Source: Arthrobacter sp. SLBN-112
Lineage (GTDB): Bacteria; Actinomycetota; Actinomycetes; Actinomycetales; Micrococcaceae
NCBI RefSeq assembly: GCF_030944625.1
Contig: NZ_JAUSXY010000001.1
Coordinates: 1,612,001 to 1,676,000, forward strand
Length of the DNA: 64,000 bases
Direction: 5' to 3'
Under the pieces are notes generated by a model, which was not told the origin of the DNA, made no database searches, and worked only from the letters and a program-made list of their open reading frames with translations. Shown here piece by piece: positions 34,857-43,149 of this stretch. Position 1 is the stretch's first letter. Each line of letters begins with the position of its first letter. A program made the translations under genes and the position numbers.

Positions 34857-34999
34857 TGGCTTTACCTACTTTCACATCTGCCACATGAACATCTAGAGTA
34901 TCTTTTTAGGTGATTGGTGGATGGCTCAGCATCGGAACACCGCATTGGCACGTACCTGGGGTCACTGTTGTCCATCCGTCAGCAAAGGAAAATAGGGAA

Positions 35000-35212
35000 A
35001 TGTCGGCAGAACAGAACTTCTCCAACGCGAAGTTCCTGACCGTGGCTGAAGTAGCCGAGGTCATGCGCGTCTCTAAAATGACCGTTTACCGCCTGGTCCA
35101 CTCCGGCGAAATGCCGGCAGTGCGCTTCGGCCGCTCCTACCGGGTACCTGAGAATGCCGTGGAGCAGTACCTCAAGGGTGCTGTGGTGGACGGTCACACC
35201 GAGACAGCCTAG
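35000..35212 (+). CDS. BldC-like small MerR/excisionase-type DNA-binding protein
   Basis: A 70-residue helix-turn-helix protein: FLTVAEVAEVMRVSKMTVYR forms the HTH, followed by the wing PAVRFGRSYRVPENAVEQYL. This is the BldC family of actinobacteria, related to the MerR/excisionase fold. AGGG and AAAGGA lie upstream of the ATG. It stands alone between the DAHP synthase and the bS22-like gene. In Streptomyces the family acts as a global developmental regulator; the role here is not known. Confidence 0.88.
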   Translation: MSAEQNFSNAKFLTVAEVAEVMRVSKMTVYRLVHSGEMPAVRFGRSYRVPENAVEQYLKGAVVDGHTETA

Positions 35213-35363
35213 GGCAGCTTGTCCCAAGCCGCCCCCGATAGGCGGTACCCTGTTAAGGAACGTTTTACGTCATTGTAAGAATCTGTCAGTTGTTCAGTTC
35301 GTAGCTCTGTCCACGGACCATTTCCATCAGACAGGTACTGCATCTAGTTTGTAAGGAACTTTC

Positions 35364-35462
35364 GTGGGTTCAGTTATTAAGAAGCGTCGCAAGCGTATGG
35401 CCAAGAAGAAGCACCGCAAGCTGCTTCGCAAGACTCGTCACCAGCGCCGCAACAAGAAGTAG
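35364..35462 (+). CDS. bS22-like (AURKAIP1/COX24 domain) ribosomal protein
   Basis: A 32-residue, extremely basic protein starting at GTG with AAGGA upstream. It begins MGSVIKKRRKRMAKKKHRK and ends in RRNKK. It matches the tiny AURKAIP1/COX24-domain protein found in actinobacterial 30S subunits and called bS22 in mycobacteria. It is often missed by gene finders because of its size. A strong terminator follows 22 bases after the stop. Confidence 0.85.
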   Translation: MGSVIKKRRKRMAKKKHRKLLRKTRHQRRNKK

Positions 35463-35484
35463 CAATACTTCGAACAGCGTGGAG

Positions 35485-35521
35485 AACGCCCGTCGCCTGC
35501 AAAGGCGGCGGGCGTTTTTTC
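35485..35521 (+). terminator. Intrinsic terminator after the bS22-like gene
   Basis: AACGCCCGTCGCCT pairs with AGGCGGCGGGCGTT around a short loop, followed by a run of Ts ending at 35521. It is a classical rho-independent terminator. Confidence 0.85.
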
Positions 35522-35581
35522 GTGCGCTTGGAGTGTACGGTGCTGGGAACCTGCAGCGGGAGAGCCTGGAGGCGCGGGAAG

Positions 35582-36400
35582 CTAGAGGCGCGGGCCGCGG
35601 ATCCGGGCGAAGCCCTTCCACAGGCCGTAGACGGCACCGCCGAGGGTTGCCAGTTTGAGGCCGAAGGTGGCGGCGCGGCGCCCTGCGCGGAAATCGTAGA
35701 CCGGCCAGTTGCGGTCGCGGGCGTGCCTGCGGAGCTTGGCATCGGGGTTGATGGCCACCGGGTGGCCCACCAGTGACAGCAGCGGGACGTCGTTATAGGA
35801 GTCGCTGTACGCCCAGCAGCGCTTGAGGTCCAGGTCCTCCTCGTCGGCGATGGCCTGGACCGCCACGGCTTTGGCCGAGCCGTGCAGGATGTCGCCCACC
35901 AGCCGCCCGGTGTACATGCCGTCCGAGACCTCCCCGACTGTCCCCAGGGCGCCGGTCAGACCCAAGCGGGTGGAGATTACCGTGGCAACTTCGATGGGCG
36001 TTGCCGTGACCAGCCAGACCCGGCGGCCCACGCGGAGGTGCTGCTCGGCCAGGGCCTTGGCGCCCGGCCAGATCCGGGAGGCGATCATTTCGTCATAGAC
36101 TTCTTCGCCGAGCGCCTTGATGTCCTCGACGGTGATCCCGGCAGCGAGCGTCAGGGCCGAATCACGGACTGCATGGACGTCGTCGATGTTTTCGCCGCGC
36201 GTCACGAACTTGAACTGCTTCCACGCGAACCCGGCAGCCTGGGCCAGGGTGAACGCCCCGCGCTGATGCATTTTCCGGGCCACATGGAAGAGGCTTGCGC
36301 CGCGCATCAGGGTGTTGTCCACGTCGAAAAACGCCGCTTCGCCGGGCTGCGGCGCAGGGACGGGCCGCGTGACTACGGCGACGTATTTCTCCTCGGGCAT
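35582..36400 (-). CDS. HAD-superfamily subfamily IB hydrolase
   Basis: A 272-residue phosphatase of the HAD-IB (SerB-like) type. Motif I is AAFFDVDNTLMRG, motif II lies near WLVTATPIEV, and motif III/IV is CWAYSDSYNDVPLLSLVGHPVAINPD. The C-terminus has a hydrophobic segment (ATFGLKLATLGGAVYGLW) that may associate with membrane. Similar actinobacterial proteins are annotated as putative phosphoserine phosphatases or lysophosphatidic acid phosphatase-like; the substrate is unknown. The ATG at 36400 gives the usual length. Confidence 0.85.
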   Translation of the reverse strand: MPEEKYVAVVTRPVPAPQPGEAAFFDVDNTLMRGASLFHVARKMHQRGAFTLAQAAGFAWKQFKFVTRGENIDDVHAVRDSALTLAAGITVEDIKALGEEVYDEMIASRIWPGAKALAEQHLRVGRRVWLVTATPIEVATVISTRLGLTGALGTVGEVSDGMYTGRLVGDILHGSAKAVAVQAIADEEDLDLKRCWAYSDSYNDVPLLSLVGHPVAINPDAKLRRHARDRNWPVYDFRAGRRAATFGLKLATLGGAVYGLWKGFARIRGPRL

Positions 36401-36478
36401 GGACTCGAGTCTAGTCAATCGGCCGGCCCGCCGCCGTCGGCGTCGCCCGCACGCCGCGAACGGCGATACCGTTAAGCC

Positions 36479-36733
36479 ATGGCTACCCCCCGCGTCGTCC
36501 TGGTCACCAAAGCTGACTGCCACCTCTGCGAGGCGGCGCGCGACGCCGTCGGCCGGGTCACTGCCTCGTTGGGACTGACGTGGACGGAAGAGTCGGTGGA
36601 CCACCAGCCCGAACTTCGCGAACGCTATGCCGAGGAAATTCCGGTGGTGCTGGTGGACGGGGTGCAGCGCGACTTTTGGAAGATTGATGAAACCCGGCTG
36701 GGACGCGTTCTGCAGCGCGCCATGGCCCGGTAA
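36479..36733 (+). CDS. Glutaredoxin-like protein
   Basis: An 84-residue thioredoxin-fold protein (DUF836/glutaredoxin-like family) with the redox motif TKADCHLCEAA near residue 12 and a cis-proline region EIPVVLVDG. It probably serves thiol redox reactions. It is divergent from the HAD gene and directly upstream of rex (10-base gap), an arrangement also seen in other actinobacteria, which suggests a shared redox context. Confidence 0.8.
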   Translation: MATPRVVLVTKADCHLCEAARDAVGRVTASLGLTWTEESVDHQPELRERYAEEIPVVLVDGVQRDFWKIDETRLGRVLQRAMAR

Positions 36734-36743
36734 GGGGAGGCCA

Positions 36744-37448
36744 ATGACGTCCTTGGAATCAGCGTCCCAGCCTGTCCCGGATCTCCCGGGCACCACGGGA
36801 ACGCCCGCCAAGCAGATCCCGCCCGCGGCGGTGGCCCGGCTGACGCTGTATCTCCGTGCCCTGAACACCTTGCTGGCCGAAGGCGTGGAGCGGGTCTCGT
36901 CCGAATCCTTGGCTGAGGCCTCCGGCGTCAGTTCCTCAACGCTGCGCAAGGACCTGTCCCATGTCGGGTCATACGGCACCAGGGGAGTGGGCTACGAGGT
37001 GCAGTACCTCAGCCGCCATATAGCCGCGGCCCTTGGCCTGACGCACGACTGGAAAGTGGCGATCGTCGGTGCCGGAAACCTGGGCAAGGCCCTGGCCCGG
37101 TATGGCGGCTTCGAATCCCGCGGGTTCGACGTCGTCGCGATCTTCGACGCCGACCAAATGGTGGTGGGCAACGAGGTTGGCTGGCTGCGGGTCAGTGACG
37201 TGGCAGACCTTGAAACCGTCCTGCACCGCACCGGAGCCAACATGGTGGTGCTGGCGCTTCCGGCGGCGGTGGCCCAAGGAATCTGCGACCGCGTGGTGGC
37301 CGCAGGCGTGCACAGTGTGCTGAGCTTCGCGCCCGTCATGCTGCAGGTTCCGGAAGGCGTCAACCTCCGCAAGGTGGACATGGCCACCGAACTCCAGATC
37401 CTGGCCTACCACGCCCAGCGGGCCCAGGCGCCCGGACAGAGCGCGTAG
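36744..37448 (+). CDS. rex: Redox-sensing transcriptional repressor Rex
   Basis: A 234-residue Rex protein. The N-terminal winged helix contains VSSSTLRKDLSHVGSYGTRG, and the Rossmann domain has VAIVGAGNLGKALARY for NADH binding. The C-terminal domain-swapped helix (DMATELQILAYHAQ) is also present. Rex senses the NADH/NAD+ ratio and represses respiration and fermentation genes. The ATG at 36744 has GGGGAGG upstream. No clear Rex operator was seen in the window. Confidence 0.93.
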   Translation: MTSLESASQPVPDLPGTTGTPAKQIPPAAVARLTLYLRALNTLLAEGVERVSSESLAEASGVSSSTLRKDLSHVGSYGTRGVGYEVQYLSRHIAAALGLTHDWKVAIVGAGNLGKALARYGGFESRGFDVVAIFDADQMVVGNEVGWLRVSDVADLETVLHRTGANMVVLALPAAVAQGICDRVVAAGVHSVLSFAPVMLQVPEGVNLRKVDMATELQILAYHAQRAQAPGQSA

Positions 37449-37470
37449 GGAATCACCAGGTTAAAGAAAA

Positions 37471-37502
37471 CGGCCCGGGATGCGGTGGAGCATCCCGGGC
37501 CG
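37471..37502. terminator. Bidirectional terminator between rex and the repeat-rich membrane protein
   Basis: CGGCCCGGGATGC (37471-37483) pairs perfectly with GCATCCCGGGCCG (37490-37502) around a 6-base loop. A run of As precedes it, giving a T tract for the minus-strand transcript. Confidence 0.8.
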
Positions 37503-37524
37503 CCTGCTTTGGTGCGGCTGGCCG

Positions 37525-38355
37525 TTACCGGCCGTAGGGGTTTCCGAAGCCGCCGGCATACGGGTTGCCGAACTGCTGCTTCCGGAAGTACGGGGCAGCC
37601 GCCGGAAGGTAGAGCAGGACGATGGCCGCGATCCCCAGGACTGTCCCGACGGTTGCGAACGAGGGAACCCCGAACAGGCCCAGCACCGACAGGGCCGCCA
37701 GCACCGTACCCAGGATGCGGGCCCAGTTCTTGCCCTTGCGGACGAAGAAGGCCACAAGCAGGTAGAGCCCGGCGCCGATGATGGCGAAGACCACCAGGGT
37801 TCCGGCGATGACGCCCTTGATGTCGTCGTACGTGATGCCGGCGTTGCTGGCCTTTACCTGCTGGTCAAAGGCCTGGCGGAACGCGGGATCATCCAGCTGG
37901 GTGAGTCCGGTGAGCAGGGAGATGACGAAGATCAGGGCGGCCGCGATCAGCATCCAGAAGGAGATGTTGACCAGTTGCGGGATTCCGGCGCCTGCGGCAG
38001 GCTGCGGCTGCTCCGACGGGTACTGGCCATAGGGGGACTGGCCGTATGGCGGCTGGCCGTAGGGCTGCTGCTGTCCGTAGCCGGGGGCCGCCGGGGCATT
38101 CTGCCCATATTGGGGTGCGTTCTGGCCGTACTGCGGAGCGTTCTGGCCATACTGCGGTGGGGCCGGCGGCTGCGAACCGTACTGGGGTGCGTTCTGGCCG
38201 TACTGCGGTGCGTTCTGCCCGTACTGGGGTGCGTTTTGGCCGTAGCGGGGCTGCTGGCCGCCGGGCTGCTCGGCTGCCGGCTGGCCGTTGCCGGGCTGGC
38301 CGTTTCCGGATTGGGGATCGTGGGGCACGGGAGGCGGGACGGGAGGAGTACTCAT
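37525..38355 (-). CDS. Membrane protein with N-terminal YGQNAPQ repeats
   Basis: A 276-residue protein of unknown function. The N-terminal half (about 1-130) is Pro/Gln/Gly/Tyr rich with two blocks of the seven-residue repeat YGQNAPQ and then PYGQ repeats, so it is probably disordered and cytoplasmic. Four hydrophobic segments follow (near VNISFWMLIAAALIFVISLL, GTLVVFAIIGAGLYLLVAFF, and two more). The C-terminus ends with GNPYGR repeats. The ATG at 38355 has AAGGAA upstream. Similar proline-rich four-helix proteins are common in actinobacteria but uncharacterised. Confidence 0.75.
   Translation of the reverse strand: MSTPPVPPPVPHDPQSGNGQPGNGQPAAEQPGGQQPRYGQNAPQYGQNAPQYGQNAPQYGSQPPAPPQYGQNAPQYGQNAPQYGQNAPAAPGYGQQQPYGQPPYGQSPYGQYPSEQPQPAAGAGIPQLVNISFWMLIAAALIFVISLLTGLTQLDDPAFRQAFDQQVKASNAGITYDDIKGVIAGTLVVFAIIGAGLYLLVAFFVRKGKNWARILGTVLAALSVLGLFGVPSFATVGTVLGIAAIVLLYLPAAAPYFRKQQFGNPYAGGFGNPYGR
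38096..38245. repeat. Tandem 21-bp coding repeat
   Basis: Within the preceding gene, a 21-base unit encoding YGQNAPQ occurs in two blocks of about three copies, separated by a diverged segment. Copies differ at third codon positions, so protein-level selection on the repeat is plausible. Copy number may vary between strains. Confidence 0.75.
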
Positions 38356-38506
38356 GGGCGTTCCTTCTGCAGGTCGGGATCCAGGCGGGCTGCCGGGAAT
38401 CGGTCCTGTGCCGCCCCCAACATGGCTTAAGTCCACCGTACCCCCGGCGGCCCGCCTTGTGCGGGATTCGGAGGGCTGTTCACAGCGCCGGAGGCGTTAA
38501 ATACGG

Positions 38507-38545
38507 CACCCCGGCACCAGGCGGGAAATGCCTGCTGCCGGGGTG
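38507..38545 (-). terminator. Terminator of the YceI gene
   Basis: CACCCCGGCACCAGGC (38507-38522) pairs with GCCTGCTGCCGGGGTG (38530-38545) with one mismatch and a 7-base loop, just beyond the YceI stop. The T tract is weak. Confidence 0.65.
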
Positions 38546-38558
38546 GGCCGGAGCGGAA

Positions 38559-39107
38559 TCAGGCCGCGGGAGCGATGAAGGCGAGCTCCAGGTTGATTGC
38601 AACCTTGTCGCTGACCAACACGCCGCCGGTCTCCAGGACGGCGTTCCAGGTCAGGCCGAAGTCCTTGCGGCTGATGGTGGTCCCGGCGGAGACGCCGGCG
38701 CGGGTGTTGCCGAACGGATCAACGGCCACGCCGTTGAACTCGGTCTCCAGCGTCACCGGGCGGGTGACGCCCTTGATGGTGAGGTCGCCGGTGAGCTCGT
38801 AGCTGTTGCCCTTGGCCACCAGGCCGTTGGAGACGAAGGAAATCTCCGGGAACTTCTCCACGTCAAAGAAGTCCTCGCCCTTGACGTGGCCGTCGCGGTT
38901 GGCGTCGCCGGAGTCAAAGCTGGCGGTCTTGATGGTGGCGTTGATCTTCGAATCGGCCACATCCTCGACGAGGTCAAGCGTTGCGGCGGCTTCGGTGAAC
39001 TGGCCGCGGACCTTGCTGATGCCGGCGTGACGGACGGTGAATCCGATCTCGCTGTGGGAGTTGTCCAGGGTCCAGGTGCCGGTGGTGACGTCTGCGGGAA
39101 GTGCCAT
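38559..39107 (-). CDS. YceI-family lipocalin-like protein
   Basis: A 182-residue YceI-domain protein, an eight-stranded beta barrel that binds isoprenoid or other lipids. Typical segments are GTWTLDNSHSEIGFTVRHAG, FFDVEKFPEISFVSNGL, LTGDLTIKGVTRPVTLETEF and RKDFGLTWNAVLETGG. No signal peptide is seen, so it is predicted to be cytoplasmic. AAGGAG lies upstream of the ATG at 39107. A symmetric operator lies about 90 bases upstream. Confidence 0.9.
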   Translation of the reverse strand: MALPADVTTGTWTLDNSHSEIGFTVRHAGISKVRGQFTEAAATLDLVEDVADSKINATIKTASFDSGDANRDGHVKGEDFFDVEKFPEISFVSNGLVAKGNSYELTGDLTIKGVTRPVTLETEFNGVAVDPFGNTRAGVSAGTTISRKDFGLTWNAVLETGGVLVSDKVAINLELAFIAPAA

Positions 39108-39196
39108 GATGATGCTCCTTGTTCTTAATGCCTGTTGTGGTCCTGCGGTTGAACCTTCATCGGTTGAAGCCTCAACTAACTTGCTGCATCCAGTAT

Positions 39197-39216
39197 AAAC
39201 ATGCGTTTGCATGTTT
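39197..39216. promoter_or_regulatory. Operator-like inverted repeat upstream of YceI
   Basis: AAACATGC and GCATGTTT are perfect arms around GTTT. The size and spacing fit a MarR- or TetR-like dimer. It lies in the divergent region between YceI and the phosphatase gene and could serve either. Confidence 0.5.
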
Positions 39217-39309
39217 TGTTCCCGCGTTCGGAACATTTCTTCAGAAACTTAAGTTCTACTGTTCGTAGAAGATTTCGGATCGCACGCCATCTTTGAGAAA
39301 CTGGTAAAC

Positions 39310-39990
39310 ATGCCCCAAGCCACTGTCCATCTGCTCCGCCACGGCGAGGTCCATAATCCCGACGGCGTTCTGTACGGACGGCTCCCCGAATTCCACCTCT
39401 CCGAACTGGGGCAGGAGATGGCCCGCACCCTCGCCGAGCACTTCCGGCAGCGTGCGGAGCGGGGCGCCCGGATCACGTACCTGGCCGCCTCGCCACTTGA
39501 GCGTGCACAGGAAACCGCGCGGCCGACGTCGGAGGCCCTGCACCTGCAGATCCACACCGAACCGCGGATCATCGAAGCGGAAAACTACTTCGAGGGCATG
39601 AAAGTCACGAAAGCAGAGCTGCGCCGGCCCAAGCACTGGCCCCGGCTGGTCAATCCGCTCCGCCCGTCCTGGGGCGAGCCTTACAAGCAGCAGGCCGCCC
39701 GCATCGCGGCAGCAGCGCAGGACGCCCGGCTCCGGGCGATTGAACTGGCTGCCGGCGACTTTGGCGCCGAGGGGCCCGAGGCCATCCTCGTCAGCCACCA
39801 GCTGCCCATCTGGGCTGCGCGGCTCAGTGCCGAAGGCCGGCCCCTGTGGCACGACCCCCGCAAGCGCGAGTGCACGCTGACATCCGTCACCTCACTGGTG
39901 TTCGCCGACGACGGCTCGCTGGTGCGGGTCGAGTACAGCGAACCCGCCGCGTCCCTTCTTCCCGGTGCCGCCAGCACCCCTGGAGCCTAG
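39310..39990 (+). CDS. Histidine phosphatase (phosphoglycerate mutase-like) protein
   Basis: A 226-residue histidine phosphatase superfamily member. The catalytic RHG motif is in VHLLRHGEVHNPDG, a second arginine is near ASPLERAQETARP, and the second histidine is in LVSHQLPIW. The reaction is phosphate-ester hydrolysis; the substrate is unknown. Genes of this type often precede the cytochrome c maturation genes in actinobacteria, and here the TlpA-like gene starts two bases after its stop. Confidence 0.88.
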   Translation: MPQATVHLLRHGEVHNPDGVLYGRLPEFHLSELGQEMARTLAEHFRQRAERGARITYLAASPLERAQETARPTSEALHLQIHTEPRIIEAENYFEGMKVTKAELRRPKHWPRLVNPLRPSWGEPYKQQAARIAAAAQDARLRAIELAAGDFGAEGPEAILVSHQLPIWAARLSAEGRPLWHDPRKRECTLTSVTSLVFADDGSLVRVEYSEPAASLLPGAASTPGA

Positions 39991-39992
39991 CA

Positions 39993-40605
39993 GTGACCAA
40001 CGAATTCCTTCCCTCGCGCCGCAGCATGCTCGCCGCCGGCGGATTGGCGCTGAGCGCACTGACCCTTGGCCTGTCCGGCTGCGCCCAGGAAGACACCCTG
40101 GCCAAGCAGGCAAAGGCCGGGGACAACAAGAACTACGTGGCAGGCGACGGTTCGGTGACCGAGTTCGCCGCGGGCGACCGCAAGGAAGCCGTCCAGATCC
40201 AAGGTGCGCTCTTCAGCGGCGCCAAGGTGACCCCTGCCGATTTCCAGGGCAAAGTCAGCATCCTGAACTTCTGGTTCGCCGGCTGCGCCCCGTGCCGGGT
40301 GGAGGCGCCCGTCCTGGAAGAACTCCACCAGGAGTTCAAGGACCAGGGCGTGCAGTTCTTCGGCGTTAACCTCCGGGATGAGAAGCCCACGGCGGAGGCG
40401 TTCGAGAAGACCTTCAACCTCACCTACCCCAGCTTCGACGACAAGGACGGCGGCGTCCTGCTGTCCGTGTCCGGCCTGGTTCCGCCCGGGGCAGTCCCCA
40501 CCACCCTGGTCCTGGACAAGCAGGGGCCGGGTGGCTTCCCGGGTCCTCGGCGAGATCGAAAAGGGCACCTTGAAGGCCCTCATCACCGCCGCCGTGGCGG
40601 AGTAG
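39993..40605 (+). CDS. TlpA/ResA-like thiol-disulfide lipoprotein, with a 3' frameshift
   Basis: A thioredoxin-fold lipoprotein: SRRSMLAAGG suggests twin-arginine export, LSGC is the lipobox, and the active site is FAGCAPCRVEAP. It would reduce apocytochrome c cysteines for haem attachment. As read, the frame leaves the family after VLDKQG and runs into an Arg/Pro-rich tail past 40605. Removing one base from 40522-40530 restores RVASRVLGEIEKGTLKALIT and a TAG at 40603-40605, giving 203 residues and the usual 16-base gap to ccdA. The event is either an indel in a G/C run or a base-call error. Confidence 0.85.
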
Positions 40606-40621
40606 GGGCAGGCCAGGCACC

Positions 40622-41377
40622 GTGAACAGTCCCTTCGCCGAAGCCATCCTCAGCGGCTCGCTCCTCCTGGCCATCCCGGTGGCGCTGCTCGCCGGCCTGG
40701 TGTCCTTCCTCTCGCCCTGCGTGCTGCCCCTTGTTCCGGGCTACCTCGGGTACGTCACGGGCCTGAGCGGCGTTGACCTGCAGAAGCAAAAGCGCGGCCG
40801 GATGCTGGCAGGCATCGGGTTGTTCGTCCTGGGATTCTCCGTGATCTTCGTCCTGCTGGGCGGCGCCTTCGGGCAGCTGGGCACCCTGATCAGCGGCAGC
40901 CGGAACGCCTGGATCACCCAGCTCCTGGGGATCCTGGTGATCATCATGGGCATTGTGTTCATGGGCGGCTTCAGCTGGCTCCAGCGGGACGCGAAGATCC
41001 ATGCCAAACCGCCCGCTGGTCTCTGGGGCGCACCGTTGCTGGGCCTCACCTTTGGGCTGGGCTGGGCGCCGTGCATCGGGCCCACCTACTCCGCCGTGCA
41101 GCTGCTCAGCCTCTCCGGCGGGTCCTCCGCCGCCAAGGGCGCCTTCCTGGCGTTCGTCTACAGCCTGGGACTGGGCATCCCGTTCCTGCTGATCGCGCTG
41201 GCGGTGCGCCGCGGGATGGGCGTGATGGCGTTTTTCCGCAAACACCGCCTTGCCATCCAGCGGACCGGGGGCGGCATCCTGGTGGTGCTGGGCCTGCTTA
41301 TGGCCACCGGCGTCTGGGGGGCCTGGGTGACCGGGCTGCAGTACTGGTTCCAAACCGACGTGAAGTTGCCGATCTGA
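40622..41377 (+). CDS. ccdA: Cytochrome c biogenesis protein CcdA
   Basis: A 251-residue membrane protein with six helices. Conserved cysteines are in LSFLSPCVLPLVPGYLGY and LGWAPCIGPTYSAV, the pair that carries electrons across the membrane from thioredoxin to the TlpA/ResA-like protein. It starts with GTG. The stop overlaps the resB start (TGATG), so expression is coupled. Confidence 0.92.
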   Translation: MNSPFAEAILSGSLLLAIPVALLAGLVSFLSPCVLPLVPGYLGYVTGLSGVDLQKQKRGRMLAGIGLFVLGFSVIFVLLGGAFGQLGTLISGSRNAWITQLLGILVIIMGIVFMGGFSWLQRDAKIHAKPPAGLWGAPLLGLTFGLGWAPCIGPTYSAVQLLSLSGGSSAAKGAFLAFVYSLGLGIPFLLIALAVRRGMGVMAFFRKHRLAIQRTGGGILVVLGLLMATGVWGAWVTGLQYWFQTDVKLPI

Positions 41378-43149
41378 TGAGCGAGCGTGTGAACGTAAAG
41401 AAGAAGCAATCCGCCCCAGTCGCAGAGGCCAAGGCAGAGGCCGCCCTTCCGGCCCTGGGCCCCAAGGGCATGCTGCGGTGGGCCTGGACCCAGCTGACCA
41501 GCATGCGGACAGCATTGTTCCTGCTGCTGCTCCTCGCCGTTGCAGCCGTCCCGGGCTCCTTGTTCCCGCAGCGGCCGGCCAACCCCGCCGTGGTGACCCA
41601 GTACATCAAGGACCACCCGGACTACGGCAAGCTGCTGGACTCCCTGCAGCTCTACGACGTCTACTCCTCGGCCTGGTTCTCCGCGATCTACCTGCTGCTG
41701 TTCATCTCGCTGATCGGCTGCGTGGTGCCCCGCGCCATCGCCCACTACAAAGCCATGCGCTCCCAGCCGCCGCGTACCCCGCAGCGCCTGTCCCGGCTCC
41801 CCGAATACGGCACCCTGGTGGTTCCCGCCGACGCCGGGATCCCGGCGTCGGAGGCCATCAACAGTGCCGCCGGGCTGCTGCGCAAGCGCGGCTACCGGGT
41901 GGAGGTCAGGGACGCCGACGGCGCACTGCCGTCCCTGGGTGCCGAGCGCGGCTTCCTGAAGGAAGTGGGCAACCTGGTCTTCCACACCTCGCTGATCGGC
42001 GTGCTGGTGTCGGTGGCTGCCGGCGGCCTGTTCGGGTACAGCGGCCAGCGCATCCTGGTGGAAGGCGATACGTTCGTGAACACCCTGGTGGGCTACGACC
42101 AGTTCAATCCGGGCACCAACTTCCAGTCCAGCCAGCTCCAGCCGTACTCGCTGCAGCTGGACAAGTTCAACATCACCTTTGACCGCGAATCGAAGGGCAA
42201 GTTCGGCCAGCCCATCGACTTCGCCGCCACTGTGACCACCAAGGAAAACCCGGACGCCCCGCCCAAGCAGGAAATCCTGAAGGTCAACGATCCCGTTAGC
42301 CTGGGCGGCACCAGCATCTACCTCACCGGCAACGGCTACGCCCCGGTGGTGACCGTCCGGGACGGCGCAGGCAACGTGGCCATGCAAGGCCCGGTGGTGG
42401 CCAAACTGCAGGGGGACAACTACTACTCTTCCGTGGTGATCAAGGTCCCCGACGCGAAACCGGACCAGCTGGGGTTCGTGGGCTTCTTCCTCCCCACCGC
42501 GTTCGTCAACGACAAGAATGTCTCGTTCAGCGCCGATCCCGAGCTGTTCAACCCGCAGCTGACCCTGAACTCCTACTACGGTGACCTGGGCTTGAACAGC
42601 GGCGCGCCACAGAACGTCTTCGAACTCGACGTCAGGAACCTGACCCCCCTCAATGCGCGGAACCTGGCCGCAGGCGGCATCTCCCTTGCGCCCGGCTCTA
42701 CGTACACCCTCCCGGACGGCAAGGGCACTATCAGCTTTGACGGCGTGAAGCGCTACATCGGCGTGGACATCCACCACAACCCGGGCCAGGTCTATGCCCT
42801 GGTGTTTGCGCTCCTTGCGGTGGCCGGCCTGATTATCTCGCTCTACGTGAACCGCCGCCGCGTTTGGGTGCGCACCGGCACGGCGGCAGACGGCCGCACC
42901 ATGGTGGAGTACGGGCTCCTGGCCCGCGGCGAGGACCACCGTCTCGCCGGCGAGGCCGCAGCCCTCCGGAAACTCTTCTCCGCGGAGTGGCAACTGCCCG
43001 ACGATGCTGCCACCGAAGAAGCGGCATCCGGCGACGTCGACCCCGAAACCACCGACGGGTCCCAGCAAACTCCCAGCCGGACAAGCGATAATGTCGCAGG
43101 CTCCGTCAGCACCCCAGCAGGCCCCACCGGGCCCGAAAAGGACCAGTAA
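41377..43149 (+). CDS. resB: Cytochrome c biogenesis protein ResB
   Basis: A 590-residue ResB/Ccs1 protein of system II cytochrome c maturation. Membrane segments occur near residues 45-65 (ALFLLLLLAVAAVPGSLFPQ), near 105 (FSAIYLLLFISLIGCVVPR), near 205 and near 480. A large extracytoplasmic domain lies between the last two. It handles haem with CcsB. The start at 41377 overlaps the ccdA stop and the end overlaps the ccsB start. A charged C-terminal tail of about 80 residues is cytoplasmic. Confidence 0.92.
   Translation: MSERVNVKKKQSAPVAEAKAEAALPALGPKGMLRWAWTQLTSMRTALFLLLLLAVAAVPGSLFPQRPANPAVVTQYIKDHPDYGKLLDSLQLYDVYSSAWFSAIYLLLFISLIGCVVPRAIAHYKAMRSQPPRTPQRLSRLPEYGTLVVPADAGIPASEAINSAAGLLRKRGYRVEVRDADGALPSLGAERGFLKEVGNLVFHTSLIGVLVSVAAGGLFGYSGQRILVEGDTFVNTLVGYDQFNPGTNFQSSQLQPYSLQLDKFNITFDRESKGKFGQPIDFAATVTTKENPDAPPKQEILKVNDPVSLGGTSIYLTGNGYAPVVTVRDGAGNVAMQGPVVAKLQGDNYYSSVVIKVPDAKPDQLGFVGFFLPTAFVNDKNVSFSADPELFNPQLTLNSYYGDLGLNSGAPQNVFELDVRNLTPLNARNLAAGGISLAPGSTYTLPDGKGTISFDGVKRYIGVDIHHNPGQVYALVFALLAVAGLIISLYVNRRRVWVRTGTAADGRTMVEYGLLARGEDHRLAGEAAALRKLFSAEWQLPDDAATEEAASGDVDPETTDGSQQTPSRTSDNVAGSVSTPAGPTGPEKDQ

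Noticed and set aside
36401..36979. Longer upstream frame of the HAD hydrolase
   Set aside because: It runs antisense through the glutaredoxin-like and rex genes; the ATG at 36400 gives the normal length.
38096..38245. CRISPR-like array from regularly spaced repeats
   Set aside because: The 21-bp units are contiguous, in frame and encode YGQNAPQ; there are no unique spacers.
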